Assembly: GCF_023701525.1 (NCBI RefSeq)
Contig: NZ_JAMQAW010000096.1
Coordinates: forward strand, 1 to 64,000
Direction of reading: 5' to 3'
Origin: Streptomyces albipurpureus
Lineage (GTDB): Bacteria > Actinomycetota > Actinomycetes > Streptomycetales > Streptomycetaceae
Length of the DNA: 64,000 nt
Made by a program: the position numbers and the translations under genes. Below are positions 52,101 through 59,584 of this stretch, piece after piece; the first letter of the stretch is position 1; each line of letters begins with the position of its first letter. A model generated the notes under the pieces. It was not told the DNA's origin and did not search any database. It was given only the letters and a program-made list of their open reading frames with translations.

Positions 52101-53609
52101 CGCCGCCGCCGCGGCGAAGACCCCGGGAAGGGCCTGGAGCGCCGCATCGATCTCGCCCAGTTCAATGCGTCGGCCACCCAGTTTGATCTGGTCGTCCACG
52201 CGTCCCAGAAACAGCAGACCGGACTCCTGCGCCCGTACCAGATCACCGCTGCGATACGCGCGGCTCCAGCCCAGCGCCCCCAGCGGGGCGTACTTCTCGG
52301 TATCCCGCTCCCGGTCCAGATAGCGGGCCAGGCCGACCCCTGCGATCACCAGTTCACCGCTGCCGCCCATCGGCACCGGCTCACCGGCCTCATCGACGAC
52401 GGCGAGCTCCCAGCCGTCGAGCGGTAGCCCGATGCGTACGGGGTCCGTTGCGGTCAGCGGTGCGGCACAGGCGACGACGGTGGTCTCGGTGGGGCCATAG
52501 GTGTTCCAGACCTCCCGGCCCGGTACCGCCATCCGTCGGGCCAGTTCGGGTGGGCAGGCCTCACCGCCGAAAATCAGCAGCCGAACCCCGTCCAGCGACC
52601 GGGCCGGCCAGAGCGCGGCCAGCGTGGGGACGGTGGAGACGACGGTGATCCGCCGCTCCACCAGCCAGGGACCGAGTTCCATCCCCGCGCGGACCAGGGA
52701 GCGGGGTGCCGGCACCAGACAGGCCCCGTGCCGCCAGGCCAGCCACATCTCCTCGCAGGAGGCGTCGAAGGCCACCGAAAGCCCGGCGAGTACCCGATCA
52801 CCGGGGCCCAGTGGGGCCTGACGGAGAAAGAGCCGGGCCTCGGCGTCGACCAAGGCCGCGGCGGCGCGATGGGTGACGGCGACGCCCTTGGGGCGACCGG
52901 TCGAGCCTGAGGTGAAGATGATCCATGCGTCGTCACCGGGCCGGGGAGGCTCCCCGGGAGGTCCGCCCCGGGGCTCCTCCGGTACGGCCGTCGCCTGGTC
53001 GTCGGCTTTTCCGCGCACGGCCACCGTGCGCCATGGGCCCACCGAAGCCCGGTCGCGGGCCTCCGTACCCCATGAGCCCACCGAAGCCTGGTCGCGGGCC
53101 TCCGTATTCGCTGAGTCCTCCGGCCCCACCGGGCCGCCATGCCCCGGGACCGTCCGGGCCGACCGCACCCTGACCGCCCGTTCCGCTTCCACCACCGCGC
53201 TCACCGCGGCCTCGGTGAAGACCAGCTCAGCGCGCTCCGGCGGATCATCGGCATCCACCGGAACGTAGGCGGCACCTGCGGCGAGGACACCCAGGATCGT
53301 GACGTACAGGTCAGCGGTCCCGGACGGAACGCGTACGCCGACCCGATCCCCCTGACCGATCCCCACCGCGGCGAGCCGCTGCCGAACGCCGTCGATCCGC
53401 GTCGAAAGCTCCCGGTAACTGAGCGAGGTCAGCCCGTCATCGACGGCGAGTGCGTCCGGGTGACGGCGGACGGTCTCATCGAGGATGTCGAGGAGCGTCC
53501 GGGCTGGGGCCGCCGGGCCACCGACGAAGATCGCCGGGGCCGTGGCGGTGTCGAGGAGCGGAGTGAGCAGGGCGGCCGGGTCGACGGGGGTGTTCGGGGC
53601 GACGGTCAT
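49131..53609 (-). CDS. Pls-like non-ribosomal peptide synthetase: A domain, carrier domain, membrane region with three hexapeptide-type domains (1492 aa)
   Basis: Single-module synthetase with the layout of epsilon-poly-L-lysine synthetase. A domain about 40-700: IIFTSGSTGRPKGVAVTH, FDASCEEMW (from residue 281), NTYGPTETTVVA, YRSGDLVR, TRTSGKVDRDAL. It is interrupted by a 13-aa tandem repeat (about 169-194) and a long Pro/Val-rich insert. Carrier site: FAHGGGSLAAARL. Three pairs of membrane helices alternate with three acyltransferase-like left-handed-helix domains. The specificity code read by eye against GrsA is DAESIGTVVK, close to the lysine code DAESIGSVAK as I remember it. The product may be a cationic homopolymer or conjugate. 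ATG 53609 overlaps the stop of a small upstream ORF. Confidence 0.88.
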   Translation of the reverse strand: MTVAPNTPVDPAALLTPLLDTATAPAIFVGGPAAPARTLLDILDETVRRHPDALAVDDGLTSLSYRELSTRIDGVRQRLAAVGIGQGDRVGVRVPSGTADLYVTILGVLAAGAAYVPVDADDPPERAELVFTEAAVSAVVEAERAVRVRSARTVPGHGGPVGPEDSANTEARDQASVGSWGTEARDRASVGPWRTVAVRGKADDQATAVPEEPRGGPPGEPPRPGDDAWIIFTSGSTGRPKGVAVTHRAAAALVDAEARLFLRQAPLGPGDRVLAGLSVAFDASCEEMWLAWRHGACLVPAPRSLVRAGMELGPWLVERRITVVSTVPTLAALWPARSLDGVRLLIFGGEACPPELARRMAVPGREVWNTYGPTETTVVACAAPLTATDPVRIGLPLDGWELAVVDEAGEPVPMGGSGELVIAGVGLARYLDRERDTEKYAPLGALGWSRAYRSGDLVRAQESGLLFLGRVDDQIKLGGRRIELGEIDAALQALPGVFAAAAALRTTASGHQLLVGYVVPSTGAIGHPAELPGTPRGAGGEPVESVAPGEVPPGSEVSARSAASDRVPSGPGARRPKPVPVDRVRPDPRVRVEPVPLGFAPSDPDVVVEPVPSVCTSPDPGVRAEPAPFDQVGALARLRAALPAALVPLLVVIDDLPTRTSGKVDRDALPWPLPDQSVTGAAKAVGSADTTGRPVFTAAEEWLAAQWAELLGTPVIDPEADFFAHGGGSLAAARLVSRIRERHGTGSVADVYRYPRLRSLALTLEGSLPLEAVADTAPGGPRVRPVPRRAQIVQLLLLVPLFTVAALRWSVPAVAVGNALGIGPAVSWWWVALGWLLLFSPPGRIAIAAGGARLLLRGLRPGSHPRGGPVHLRLWTAERLAETSGAVHLTGPWLTWYATALGARVADDADLHALPPVTGWLRLGRGCAIEPEVDLCGHWLDGDRLRIGPVRVGAEAVVGARSTLFPGARIGKRARIAPGSAVTGAIPAGERWSGAPATREGRARRPREPRPPHQRRWSLGYALSSLVLGVLPMVAIVPALWVMSASMAGRGDITGALTAVPLATVAALISYALLILLGVRALSVGLRAGSHPLHSRIAWQIWATERLMDMARTQLHPLYASLLTPGWLRALGMRVGHGVEASTVLAVPAMTSVGSGAFLADDTMVGGYELGGGRLRIAAARVGKRAFLGNSGMTAAGRRVPKRGLVGVLSAAPKRSKAGSSWLGMPPMELPRAVERTDESRTFSPPRRLKWARGAVELCRIVPLMCGAALAVSVLALFGTLATRWGHPLALLVGGLLLLGAGAIASTLAIAAKWLLVGVFRVGEHPLWSGSVWRDELADTFVETLAVPWLMGAVPGTPLTILWLRGLGARIGPGVWCETYWLPEPDLVSVGGGASVNRGCVVQTHLFHDRIMRLDAITLGTGTSLGPHSIALPGVVIGDGAVVGPGSLVMSGERVPAGTRWLGNPIAAWRRPSAEAPPLPSNDPITPWPKGP

Positions 53610-53686
53610 ACGCCGCACCGGGTGCGGGCCGGCAGTCGCTGTCGTCTCCGTCCGCCCCGGTCGCCAGGACGCTGGTTCGGCTGCAT
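53606..53686 (-). CDS. 26-aa upstream ORF (leader peptide) coupled to the Pls-like gene
   Basis: ATG at 53686 lies 6 nt after GGGGAG, a much better ribosome site than any near the synthetase start. The peptide begins MQPNQRPGDRGG, is Arg-rich (seven Arg in 26), and ends in TRCGV. Its TGA overlaps the synthetase ATG (ATGA). The synthetase has no clear ribosome site of its own, so translation probably depends on re-initiation after this ORF. Whether the peptide itself senses arginine or acts only as a coupling device is unknown. Confidence 0.5.
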   Translation of the reverse strand: MQPNQRPGDRGGRRRQRLPARTRCGV

Positions 53687-53814
53687 CTCTCACTCCCCGT
53701 CCGTCGTCCGACGCGCGCCACGGAGCAGCGCTCCACGCACGACAAACGGGGAGTTTATTGAGCTTTTTCGCAATTCGCCTGTTGTCGAACTGGTACGAGG
53801 GATACGCCAGAGGC

Positions 53815-53845
53815 CTCGGTGACCGACTCGCCGAGTGTCACCGAG
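53815..53845. promoter_or_regulatory. Operator-like palindrome upstream of the Pls-like gene
   Basis: CTCGGTGAC (53815-53823) and GTCACCGAG (53837-53845) are exact inverse copies. Inside them ACTCG/CGAGT continue the symmetry. It lies about 130 bp upstream of the leader ORF. Candidate site for the adjacent TetR regulator. Confidence 0.5.
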
Positions 53846-53899
53846 CGCCCCACCGCCAGACGAAAAAGACCAAAGGGGAATCTTTCACTCAGACAGGTA

Positions 53900-53956
53900 C
53901 GCGAGTCACCCACACAGACGCGAGTCACCCAGGCAGGCGCGGGTCACCCACACAGG
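53900..53956. repeat. Three 19-bp tandem repeats upstream of the Pls-like gene
   Basis: CGCGAGTCACCCACACAGA (53900-53918), CGCGAGTCACCCAGGCAGG (53919-53937) and CGCGGGTCACCCACACAGG (53938-53956) run head to tail; a partial copy follows. Each contains GTCACCC, also present in the palindrome at 53815-53845. Unit length is about two helical turns, fitting cooperative regulator binding. Confidence 0.65.
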
Positions 53957-54041
53957 CGCGTGAGCGGGAGCCCCCCCACTCCCCCGCACCCGCCCGAGCG
54001 GCCCGATCCATCGAGTCTGTGAGCAGTGCCCCGGCCCGGCG

Positions 54042-54746
54042 CTAGAACTCCCCCGCGCCCACCACGGCCGGGCCCTGCGGCCCACGCGCCGACCAGCGCT
54101 CGCCCTCCAGGAGATTGCCCAGGCCCACCCAGGCGAAGTTCATCAGCGTCGCCGCCGCTTCCTTCGCCGTCATGGTCCCGGCGTCATTCATCCAGCCGGC
54201 CAGCGACTCAGCCGCTCCGACCAGTGCTTGCGCCAGACCCGCCATGTCCCGCTCGGCGAGTTCCGGCTCCGGCCGGGCGGCTCCGGCCTCGGTCGCCGCG
54301 GCCTGGATCAGTACGGCGACAAAGGCGACGATCTCATCGCGCATCGCGGCCACCTCCAGGGCGAACGGCTCCCCGTGGGTACGCGCCTGCCGGTGGAGCA
54401 CCGACCAGCCGTCCGGGCTTTCGACGGTGTAGTCGAAGAAGGCGGTGAGGCCCGCCCACAGCTGCCGATCGGCCGACAGGCCCGGTTCGATCGCGGCCTG
54501 CACGGTGGCCAGCAGAGCCTGTGCCTCGCGCCGAATGCACGCGGTGAACAGCTGATCCTTGGAATTCAGATAGAGATAGACCAGCGGTTTGGAAACCCCC
54601 GCCAACTGGGCGATCTCATCCATTGACGCGGCCCGGTAACCCCGCCGCGCAAAGGTCCTCACCGCCGCGTCCATCATCTGTTCTTCCCGCACGGCACGCG
54701 GTAGCCGCTTGCCCTTCACGCCTTTCACAGCGTCCATGGCGTCCAT
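54042..54746 (-). CDS. TetR family transcriptional regulator (234 aa)
   Basis: N-terminal TetR HTH at residues about 17-63: RAVREEQMMDAAVRTFARRG, SMDEIAQLAGVSKPLVYLYL. The C-terminal ligand domain is Ala-rich and helical. ATG 54746 has GGGGAGG upstream. It lies on the same strand upstream of the Pls-like gene with operator-like repeats between them, so it probably controls that gene. The inverted repeat at 54825-54866 may be its own operator. Confidence 0.88.
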   Translation of the reverse strand: MDAMDAVKGVKGKRLPRAVREEQMMDAAVRTFARRGYRAASMDEIAQLAGVSKPLVYLYLNSKDQLFTACIRREAQALLATVQAAIEPGLSADRQLWAGLTAFFDYTVESPDGWSVLHRQARTHGEPFALEVAAMRDEIVAFVAVLIQAAATEAGAARPEPELAERDMAGLAQALVGAAESLAGWMNDAGTMTAKEAAATLMNFAWVGLGNLLEGERWSARGPQGPAVVGAGEF

Positions 54747-54824
54747 GGTGAGAACTCCCCTCCCCCTGCTCCCCTACTGCGCGGTTAGCCTACGTGGCGC
54801 AGGGCACGCCAGAGCACACGAAGA

Positions 54825-54866
54825 CCCTCTTTCCGGACGCGTACCGCATACGCGACAGAAAGAGGG
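54825..54866. promoter_or_regulatory. Nested inverted repeat upstream of the TetR gene
   Basis: CCCTCTTT (54825-54832) and AAAGAGGG (54859-54866) enclose CGCGTA (54838-54843) and TACGCG (54849-54854). It lies 80-120 bp upstream of the TetR start. Candidate autoregulatory operator, or a hairpin in the leader. Confidence 0.45.
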
Positions 54867-54997
54867 CTATATGCCACCGAGAACCGAACTTACTTCAGCC
54901 TTTTCTGTGCCTTTCCCATCAATGAACCATCGAAAGCGGATCGTTTGGAGCACCCAACGGCTGACCGGGGTGCAACCCCGGAAGCGGCCCGGGCAGC

Positions 54998-55037
54998 GGG
55001 AAGCGCCCGGCCGCAGTCGCGCGGCGGAGCGCTTCCC
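54998..55037. terminator. Hairpin after the dicarboxylate symporter gene
   Basis: GGGAAGCGC (54998-55006) pairs with GCGCTTCCC (55029-55037), with further GC pairing possible in the 22-nt interior. It starts 15 bp past the symporter stop on the minus strand. Confidence 0.65.
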
Positions 55038-55051
55038 ACTGGTCATCGAGG

Positions 55052-56407
55052 TCAGGCGGCCACCGGCACGCCCGTCTTCTGGTCCGCTCCCCGAACACCG
55101 TCGTCATCGATCGGCGACGAGGTGGCCGAGGTGTACGCGTCGTGGTCGAGGATCTTCTCGCGGGCGGCGACGATGACCGGCACCAGGGCCTGGCCCGCCA
55201 CATTGGTCGCCGTGCGGATCATGTCCAGGATCGGGTCGATCGCCAGCAGCAGACCCACACCCTCCAGGGGCAGGCCCAGGGTGGAGAGGGTCAGGGTGAG
55301 CATGACCGTCGCGCCGGTGAGACCCGCGGTGGCCGCCGAGCCGACGACCGAGACGAACGCGATCAGCAGATAGTCCTGGATACCGAGCTGCACATCGAAG
55401 ATCTGCGCGATGAAGATCGCCGCCAGCGCCGGGTAGATCGCCGCGCAACCGTCCATCTTGGTCGTGGCCCCGAACGGCACCGCGAACGAGGTGTACTCCT
55501 TCGGTACGCCGAGCCGCTCGGTGACCCGCTGGGTGACCGGCATGGTGCCCACCGAGGAACGCGAGACGAAGGCCAGCTGGATCGCGGGCCAGGCGCCCCG
55601 GAAGAAGTGCACCGGATTGACCTTGGCAACGGTCGCGAGCAGCAGCGGGTAGACGCCGAACAGCACCAGGGCGCAGCCGATGTAGACATCGGCGGTGAAG
55701 GTCGCGTACTTGCTGATCAGATTCCAGCCGTAGTCGGCGATGGCGAAGCCGATCAGACCGACGGTGCCCAGCGGCGCCAGTCGGATGACCCACCACAGGG
55801 CCTTCTGCAGCAGCTCAAGGACCGCTTCGCTGAGGGTCAGGATCGGCTTGGCCTTCTCACCGAGCGCCAGCGCGGCGATTCCGGCGACGGCGGACATAAA
55901 GACGATCTGAAGGACGTTCAGCTCGGTGAAGGGTGTGATGACGTCCGTCGGAATGATCCCGGTGAGGAAGTCGATCCAGCTGCCCGTGTTCTCCGGGGCC
56001 TTGCCGTCCTTGGGGGTGAGGCCGGTGCCGGCGCCCGGGTTGGTGATCAGTCCGATCGCGATGCCGATGGCGACCGCGATCAGCGAGGTGATCATGAACC
56101 AGAGCAGGGTCTGGCCGGCCAGCCGGGCGGCGTTGTTGACCTTCCGCAGATTGGTGATCGACACCAGGATCGCGAAGAAGACCAGCGGGGCGACGGCCAG
56201 CTTCAGCAGCCGGACGAAGATTCCGCCGATCTGCTCCAGGGTGTCCTTGAGCCAGCCGATGTCCTGGCCCCGGGCGAGCCAACCGAGCAGGACGCCAAGG
56301 ACCAGACCGGCGACGATCTGGACCCAGAACGGGACCTTGGGTATGCGGAACCCGGAGCCCGAGGGCGTTCCGGGCGTGGTCGTGGCGGTGTTCGCGGACA
56401 CGGACAC
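55052..56407 (-). CDS. Dicarboxylate/amino-acid:cation symporter, DAACS family (451 aa)
   Basis: Sodium- or proton-coupled uptake of C4-dicarboxylates or acidic amino acids (DctA/GltP type). Hairpin-loop HP1 serine motif SRSSVGTMPVT, TM7-HP2 motif FAVPFGATTKMDGCA, and DPILDMIRTATNV in TM8 with substrate-binding Asp/Arg/Thr. The usual GATxNMDG has Lys for Asn. Eight membrane helices; length typical. N-terminus Thr/Ser-rich. Monocistronic. Exact substrate undecided. Confidence 0.9.
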   Translation of the reverse strand: MSVSANTATTTPGTPSGSGFRIPKVPFWVQIVAGLVLGVLLGWLARGQDIGWLKDTLEQIGGIFVRLLKLAVAPLVFFAILVSITNLRKVNNAARLAGQTLLWFMITSLIAVAIGIAIGLITNPGAGTGLTPKDGKAPENTGSWIDFLTGIIPTDVITPFTELNVLQIVFMSAVAGIAALALGEKAKPILTLSEAVLELLQKALWWVIRLAPLGTVGLIGFAIADYGWNLISKYATFTADVYIGCALVLFGVYPLLLATVAKVNPVHFFRGAWPAIQLAFVSRSSVGTMPVTQRVTERLGVPKEYTSFAVPFGATTKMDGCAAIYPALAAIFIAQIFDVQLGIQDYLLIAFVSVVGSAATAGLTGATVMLTLTLSTLGLPLEGVGLLLAIDPILDMIRTATNVAGQALVPVIVAAREKILDHDAYTSATSSPIDDDGVRGADQKTGVPVAA

Positions 56408-56625
56408 ACTCCTGTGGCAGGGGGGAGAAGGGGGACGTACAAAAGGGGTGCGGGGGCGCCCGTGCGCGAGAGGGCGGCTCCACCAATGCCGGGATCAGAC
56501 CGAGCGGCGACAGACAGCCGACATACAGCGGCAGAGATCGACATGCAGGCGCGCCACGAGCGGGGTGCTCGCGGCATCGTGGAGGCGCACTGCTGTCGTC
56601 ATGCCGACCACGTTAACACCGTGAC

Positions 56626-56640
56626 TTTGAGGACCTCAAA
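56626..56640. promoter_or_regulatory. Palindrome TTTGAG-GAC-CTCAAA in the symporter promoter region
   Basis: A perfect 6-bp inverted repeat about 220 bp upstream of the symporter start, with an extra CTTTGAG copy at 56647-56653. An operator is possible. On the minus strand TTGAGG and TTAACG are 17 bp apart here, which could be -35/-10 boxes; weak evidence. Confidence 0.35.
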
Positions 56641-56726
56641 GGTCTTCTTTGAGATACCCCCATGGCCCCTACACGCAAACGGCCCGCCCAACTCCCCTGC
56701 CCGGTACGCCGGATGGGGACATGCCA

Positions 56727-56760
56727 ACGCCCCGGTGCGCACTACCGTGCACCGGGGCGT
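56727..56760. terminator. Perfect 12-bp terminator after the DUF4229 gene
   Basis: ACGCCCCGGTGC (56727-56738) and GCACCGGGGCGT (56749-56760) pair with a 10-nt loop, about 60 bp past the stop at 56822. The rest of 56408-56821 has no supported gene. Confidence 0.8.
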
Positions 56761-56821
56761 GTGACACATGCCATAGGAATAAATGCGACCACGCGCCCTG
56801 ACGGGCGTGGCCGGGTGGCGC

Positions 56822-57112
56822 CTAGAGGGCCACGCCGTCTTCCTGCCGACGGTTGGCGTCCAGCCGCGCCTTGGTCTCGTCGACCTTGCCGGAGATCTGG
56901 GCGGACATCTCATCCCGCTGCTTACGCAGCAGCACAAAGCTCAGCGGCGCCGAGATCAGCAGGGCGAGCAGGACGATCCAGACGGAGTTGGATTCGCCGA
57001 GCCCCTTGGGCAGCACCCCGAAATGGACCAGGGCGGCGACCACCACCAGGCAGCCGACGAAGACGGCGAAGCGCATACCGGTGTACTTGATCGCGGCGCT
57101 CGACTTGGACAC
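56822..57112 (-). CDS. DUF4229 membrane protein (96 aa)
   Basis: Small actinobacterial membrane protein. Two helices, FAVFVGCLVVVAALVHFGVL and SVWIVLLALLISAPLSFVLL, then the conserved RKQRDEMSAQISGKVDE and a charged tail. This layout matches DUF4229. It lies next to mqnE in this window. Role unknown; a link to the respiratory chain is only positional. Confidence 0.85.
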   Translation of the reverse strand: MSKSSAAIKYTGMRFAVFVGCLVVVAALVHFGVLPKGLGESNSVWIVLLALLISAPLSFVLLRKQRDEMSAQISGKVDETKARLDANRRQEDGVAL

Positions 57113-57175
57113 GGCTGGCCTTCTCTCCTCGTACGACAGATCCTGCCAAACCAGTGAAGCATGCTCGGTTTTCGA

Positions 57176-57742
57176 TCAGTACAGCGGCAGGAGCATGGTG
57201 ATGTCGTCCCGGTCGTCGCCGTCCGCCACCCGGATCGCTCCCGGCACCCGCCCGACCTCCCGGTATCCACAGGACGCGTAGAACCGCTCGACGCCCGTGC
57301 CGCCCCGGCAGCCCAGCCGGATGGCCTCTATCCCGGTCAGGCCCCGGGCCGCGTCGGCCGCTGCCGCCATCAGCTCACGGCCATGGCCGGCGCCCTGCAG
57401 TCGAGGGTGGACCATGACCGTGTACAGCCACAACCAATGGGTCATCAGCCGATGGGTGTTGCGGGTGAGAAAGGCGGTGGCCGCGATCTCGCCCTTCTCA
57501 TCCCACCCGACCAGAAGCCGGGTCTGCCCTTCCGCCACCGACACCAGGGCCTTCAGCAACTCCGGCCGGATCGCGTCGGGGGTGATCGGCGGAACGAAGC
57601 CCACCGCACCGCCCGCATTGGTCACATCGGCCCAGAGCCGCAGGACACCGTCCCGCAGCGCTGGATCGACGACCGGGTCCAGGGTGTACCTCAAGCCGGG
57701 CTGGTCCATCGTCATCGCATCGCTCGTCAACCGCTGCGCCAC
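57176..57742 (-). CDS. GNAT family N-acetyltransferase (188 aa)
   Basis: Acetyl-CoA motif MVHPRLQGAGHGRELMAAAADAA (residues about 110-132) and C-terminal GVERFYASCGYREVGRVPGAI are typical of GNAT. The start may be at 57742 or at MTMDQPGLRY nine codons in. The stop of mqnE at 57752 is 9 bp upstream, so the gene is probably read from the mqnE transcript. Substrate unknown. Confidence 0.85.
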   Translation of the reverse strand: MAQRLTSDAMTMDQPGLRYTLDPVVDPALRDGVLRLWADVTNAGGAVGFVPPITPDAIRPELLKALVSVAEGQTRLLVGWDEKGEIAATAFLTRNTHRLMTHWLWLYTVMVHPRLQGAGHGRELMAAAADAARGLTGIEAIRLGCRGGTGVERFYASCGYREVGRVPGAIRVADGDDRDDITMLLPLY

Positions 57743-57751
57743 GCTCGGGCG

Positions 57752-58915
57752 TCAGACGCGCATGGGCTGCGGCGACTCCCGTCGATCGGCGTCCGGACCC
57801 GGGTACTCGCGGATGATCTCGTAGCGGGTGTTCCGCTCGACCGGGCGGAATCCAGCGTCCCGAATGAGGTCCAGCAGATCGTCACGGGTCAGCTTGTTCG
57901 GTGTGCCGTAGTTGTCGGCGTCATGGGTGATCTTGTACTCGACGACCGAGCCGTCCATGTCGTCCGCGCCGTGCTGAAGCGCGAGCTGGGCGGTCTGCAC
58001 ACCGTGCATCACCCAGAAGACCTTCACATGCGGAACGTTGTCGAAGAGCAGTCGGGAGACCGCGAAGGTCTTCAGCGCCTCGGCGCCCGTCGCCATGGTG
58101 GTGCGCGCCTGGAGGCGGTTGCGCACCTTGCCGTCCTTCATGTCGACGAAGTCATGCTGGTAGCGCAGCGGGATGAAGACCTGGAAGCCGCCGGTCTCGT
58201 CCTGGAGTTCACGCAGCCGCAGTACATGGTCGACGCGGTGGCGCGGTTCCTCGATATGCCCGTACAGCATGGTGGACGGGGTCTTGAGGCCCTTGCTGTG
58301 CGCAAGGCGGTGAATGCGCGACCAGTCTTCCCAGTGGGTCTTGTGGTCCACGATGTGCTGGCGGATCTCCCAGTCGAAGATCTCCGCACCGCCGCCGGTC
58401 AGCGACTCCAGACCGGCTTCCATCAGCTCATCGAGGATGTCGGAGGCTGACATGCCCGAGATGGTCTCGAAGTGGTGGATCTCGGTGGCCGTGAACGCCT
58501 TCAACGAGACGTTCGGCAGGGCTTCCTTGAGCGCGCTGAGCGAGCGCGGGTAGTAGCGCCACGGCAGATTGGGGTGGAGGCCGTTGACGATGTGCAACTC
58601 GGTGAGGTTCTCGCCCTCCATCGCCTTGGCGAGGCGAACGGCCTCCTCGATGCGCATGGTGTACGCGTCCTTCTCGCCCGGCTTGCGCTGGAACGAGCAG
58701 TAGGCGCACGACGCGGTGCACACATTGGTCATGTTGAGATGGCGATTGACGTTGAAGTGGACGACGTCGCCGTTCTTACGGGTGCGCACCTCGTGGGCGA
58801 GGCCACCGAGCCAGGCCAGGTCGTCCGAGTCATAGAGGGCGATGCCGTCTTCGCGGGTCAGCCGCTCACCGGCCCTGACCTTCTCCTCCAGCTCGCGCTT
58901 GAGCCCAGCGTCCAT
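57752..58915 (-). CDS. mqnE: Aminofutalosine synthase (387 aa)
   Basis: Radical SAM enzyme adding 3-enolpyruvylbenzoate to SAM to give 6-amino-6-deoxyfutalosine. Cluster motif CTASCAYCSF (CxxxCxxC, residues about 67-76). Other family regions: GENLTELHIVNGLHPNLPW, GLESLTGGGAEIF and TMLYGHIEEPRHRVDH. ATG 58915 (MDAGLKRELE) has GGGAGG 7 nt upstream; an earlier start at 58930 lacks one. S. coelicolor SCO4494 is the counterpart, as I recall. Confidence 0.95.
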   Translation of the reverse strand: MDAGLKRELEEKVRAGERLTREDGIALYDSDDLAWLGGLAHEVRTRKNGDVVHFNVNRHLNMTNVCTASCAYCSFQRKPGEKDAYTMRIEEAVRLAKAMEGENLTELHIVNGLHPNLPWRYYPRSLSALKEALPNVSLKAFTATEIHHFETISGMSASDILDELMEAGLESLTGGGAEIFDWEIRQHIVDHKTHWEDWSRIHRLAHSKGLKTPSTMLYGHIEEPRHRVDHVLRLRELQDETGGFQVFIPLRYQHDFVDMKDGKVRNRLQARTTMATGAEALKTFAVSRLLFDNVPHVKVFWVMHGVQTAQLALQHGADDMDGSVVEYKITHDADNYGTPNKLTRDDLLDLIRDAGFRPVERNTRYEIIREYPGPDADRRESPQPMRV

Positions 58916-59004
58916 GTGCCCGCCTCCCATAGGTCTGCCAAATCGGGCTCCCCCACCGTACTCCCCCGTACGCGGCCGCCCGGGGATACCCCCTGTACCG
59001 CTGG

Positions 59005-59463
59005 TCAGATGCCCTGCTCGGGGAGATCACCAACACGGTTCTCCCACTTGGTGGAGAGCACGATCGTGGTACGGGTACGGGAGACACCGCGGGTGCCGCT
59101 GAGTCTGCGGATGGTCTTCTCCAGACCGTCCACATCGCCGACCCGCACCTTGAGCATGTAGGAGTCGTCGCCGGCGATGAACCAGCAGTCCTCGATCTCC
59201 GCGAGGTCCTTCAGCCTGCGTGCCACGTCCTCATGGTCGGCCGCGTCCGAGAGCGAGATCCCGATCAGGGCGGTGACCCCGAGGCCGAGCGAGGCCGCGT
59301 CGACGGTGGCGCGATAGCCGGTGATGACACCGGCCGCCTCAAGACGGTTGATCCGGTCGGTGACGCTGGGCCCCGAGAGACCCACCAGCCGTCCCAGCTC
59401 GGCGTAGGAGGCCCTGCCGTTCTCCCGGAGGGCCTGGATGAGCTGCCTGTCCACAGCGTCCAT
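59005..59463 (-). CDS. Lrp/AsnC family transcriptional regulator (152 aa)
   Basis: N-terminal winged HTH (VDRQLIQALRENGRASYAEL, GLSGPSVTDRINRLEAAGVI) and C-terminal RAM/ligand domain (LGLGVTALIGISLSD, DSYMLKVRVGDVDGLE). It lies between mqnE and the ubiX homologue on the same strand and could respond to an amino acid and act on these genes; that is inference. Length is standard. Confidence 0.93.
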   Translation of the reverse strand: MDAVDRQLIQALRENGRASYAELGRLVGLSGPSVTDRINRLEAAGVITGYRATVDAASLGLGVTALIGISLSDAADHEDVARRLKDLAEIEDCWFIAGDDSYMLKVRVGDVDGLEKTIRRLSGTRGVSRTRTTIVLSTKWENRVGDLPEQGI

Positions 59464-59584
59464 GTATCTGGACCTTCCCTATCGTCTTGGAATTTTCAGG
59501 GGCTGACTTGGCCTTCGGGGGCGCAGGGCGCAAGGGCCCTGCGGACTTCCCGAGAATCCAGCAATGATCTTTCAAGAGGGGGAG

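Noticed and set aside
53900..53956. CRISPR array
   Set aside because: Units are adjacent tandem copies with no spacers, and no cas genes lie nearby.
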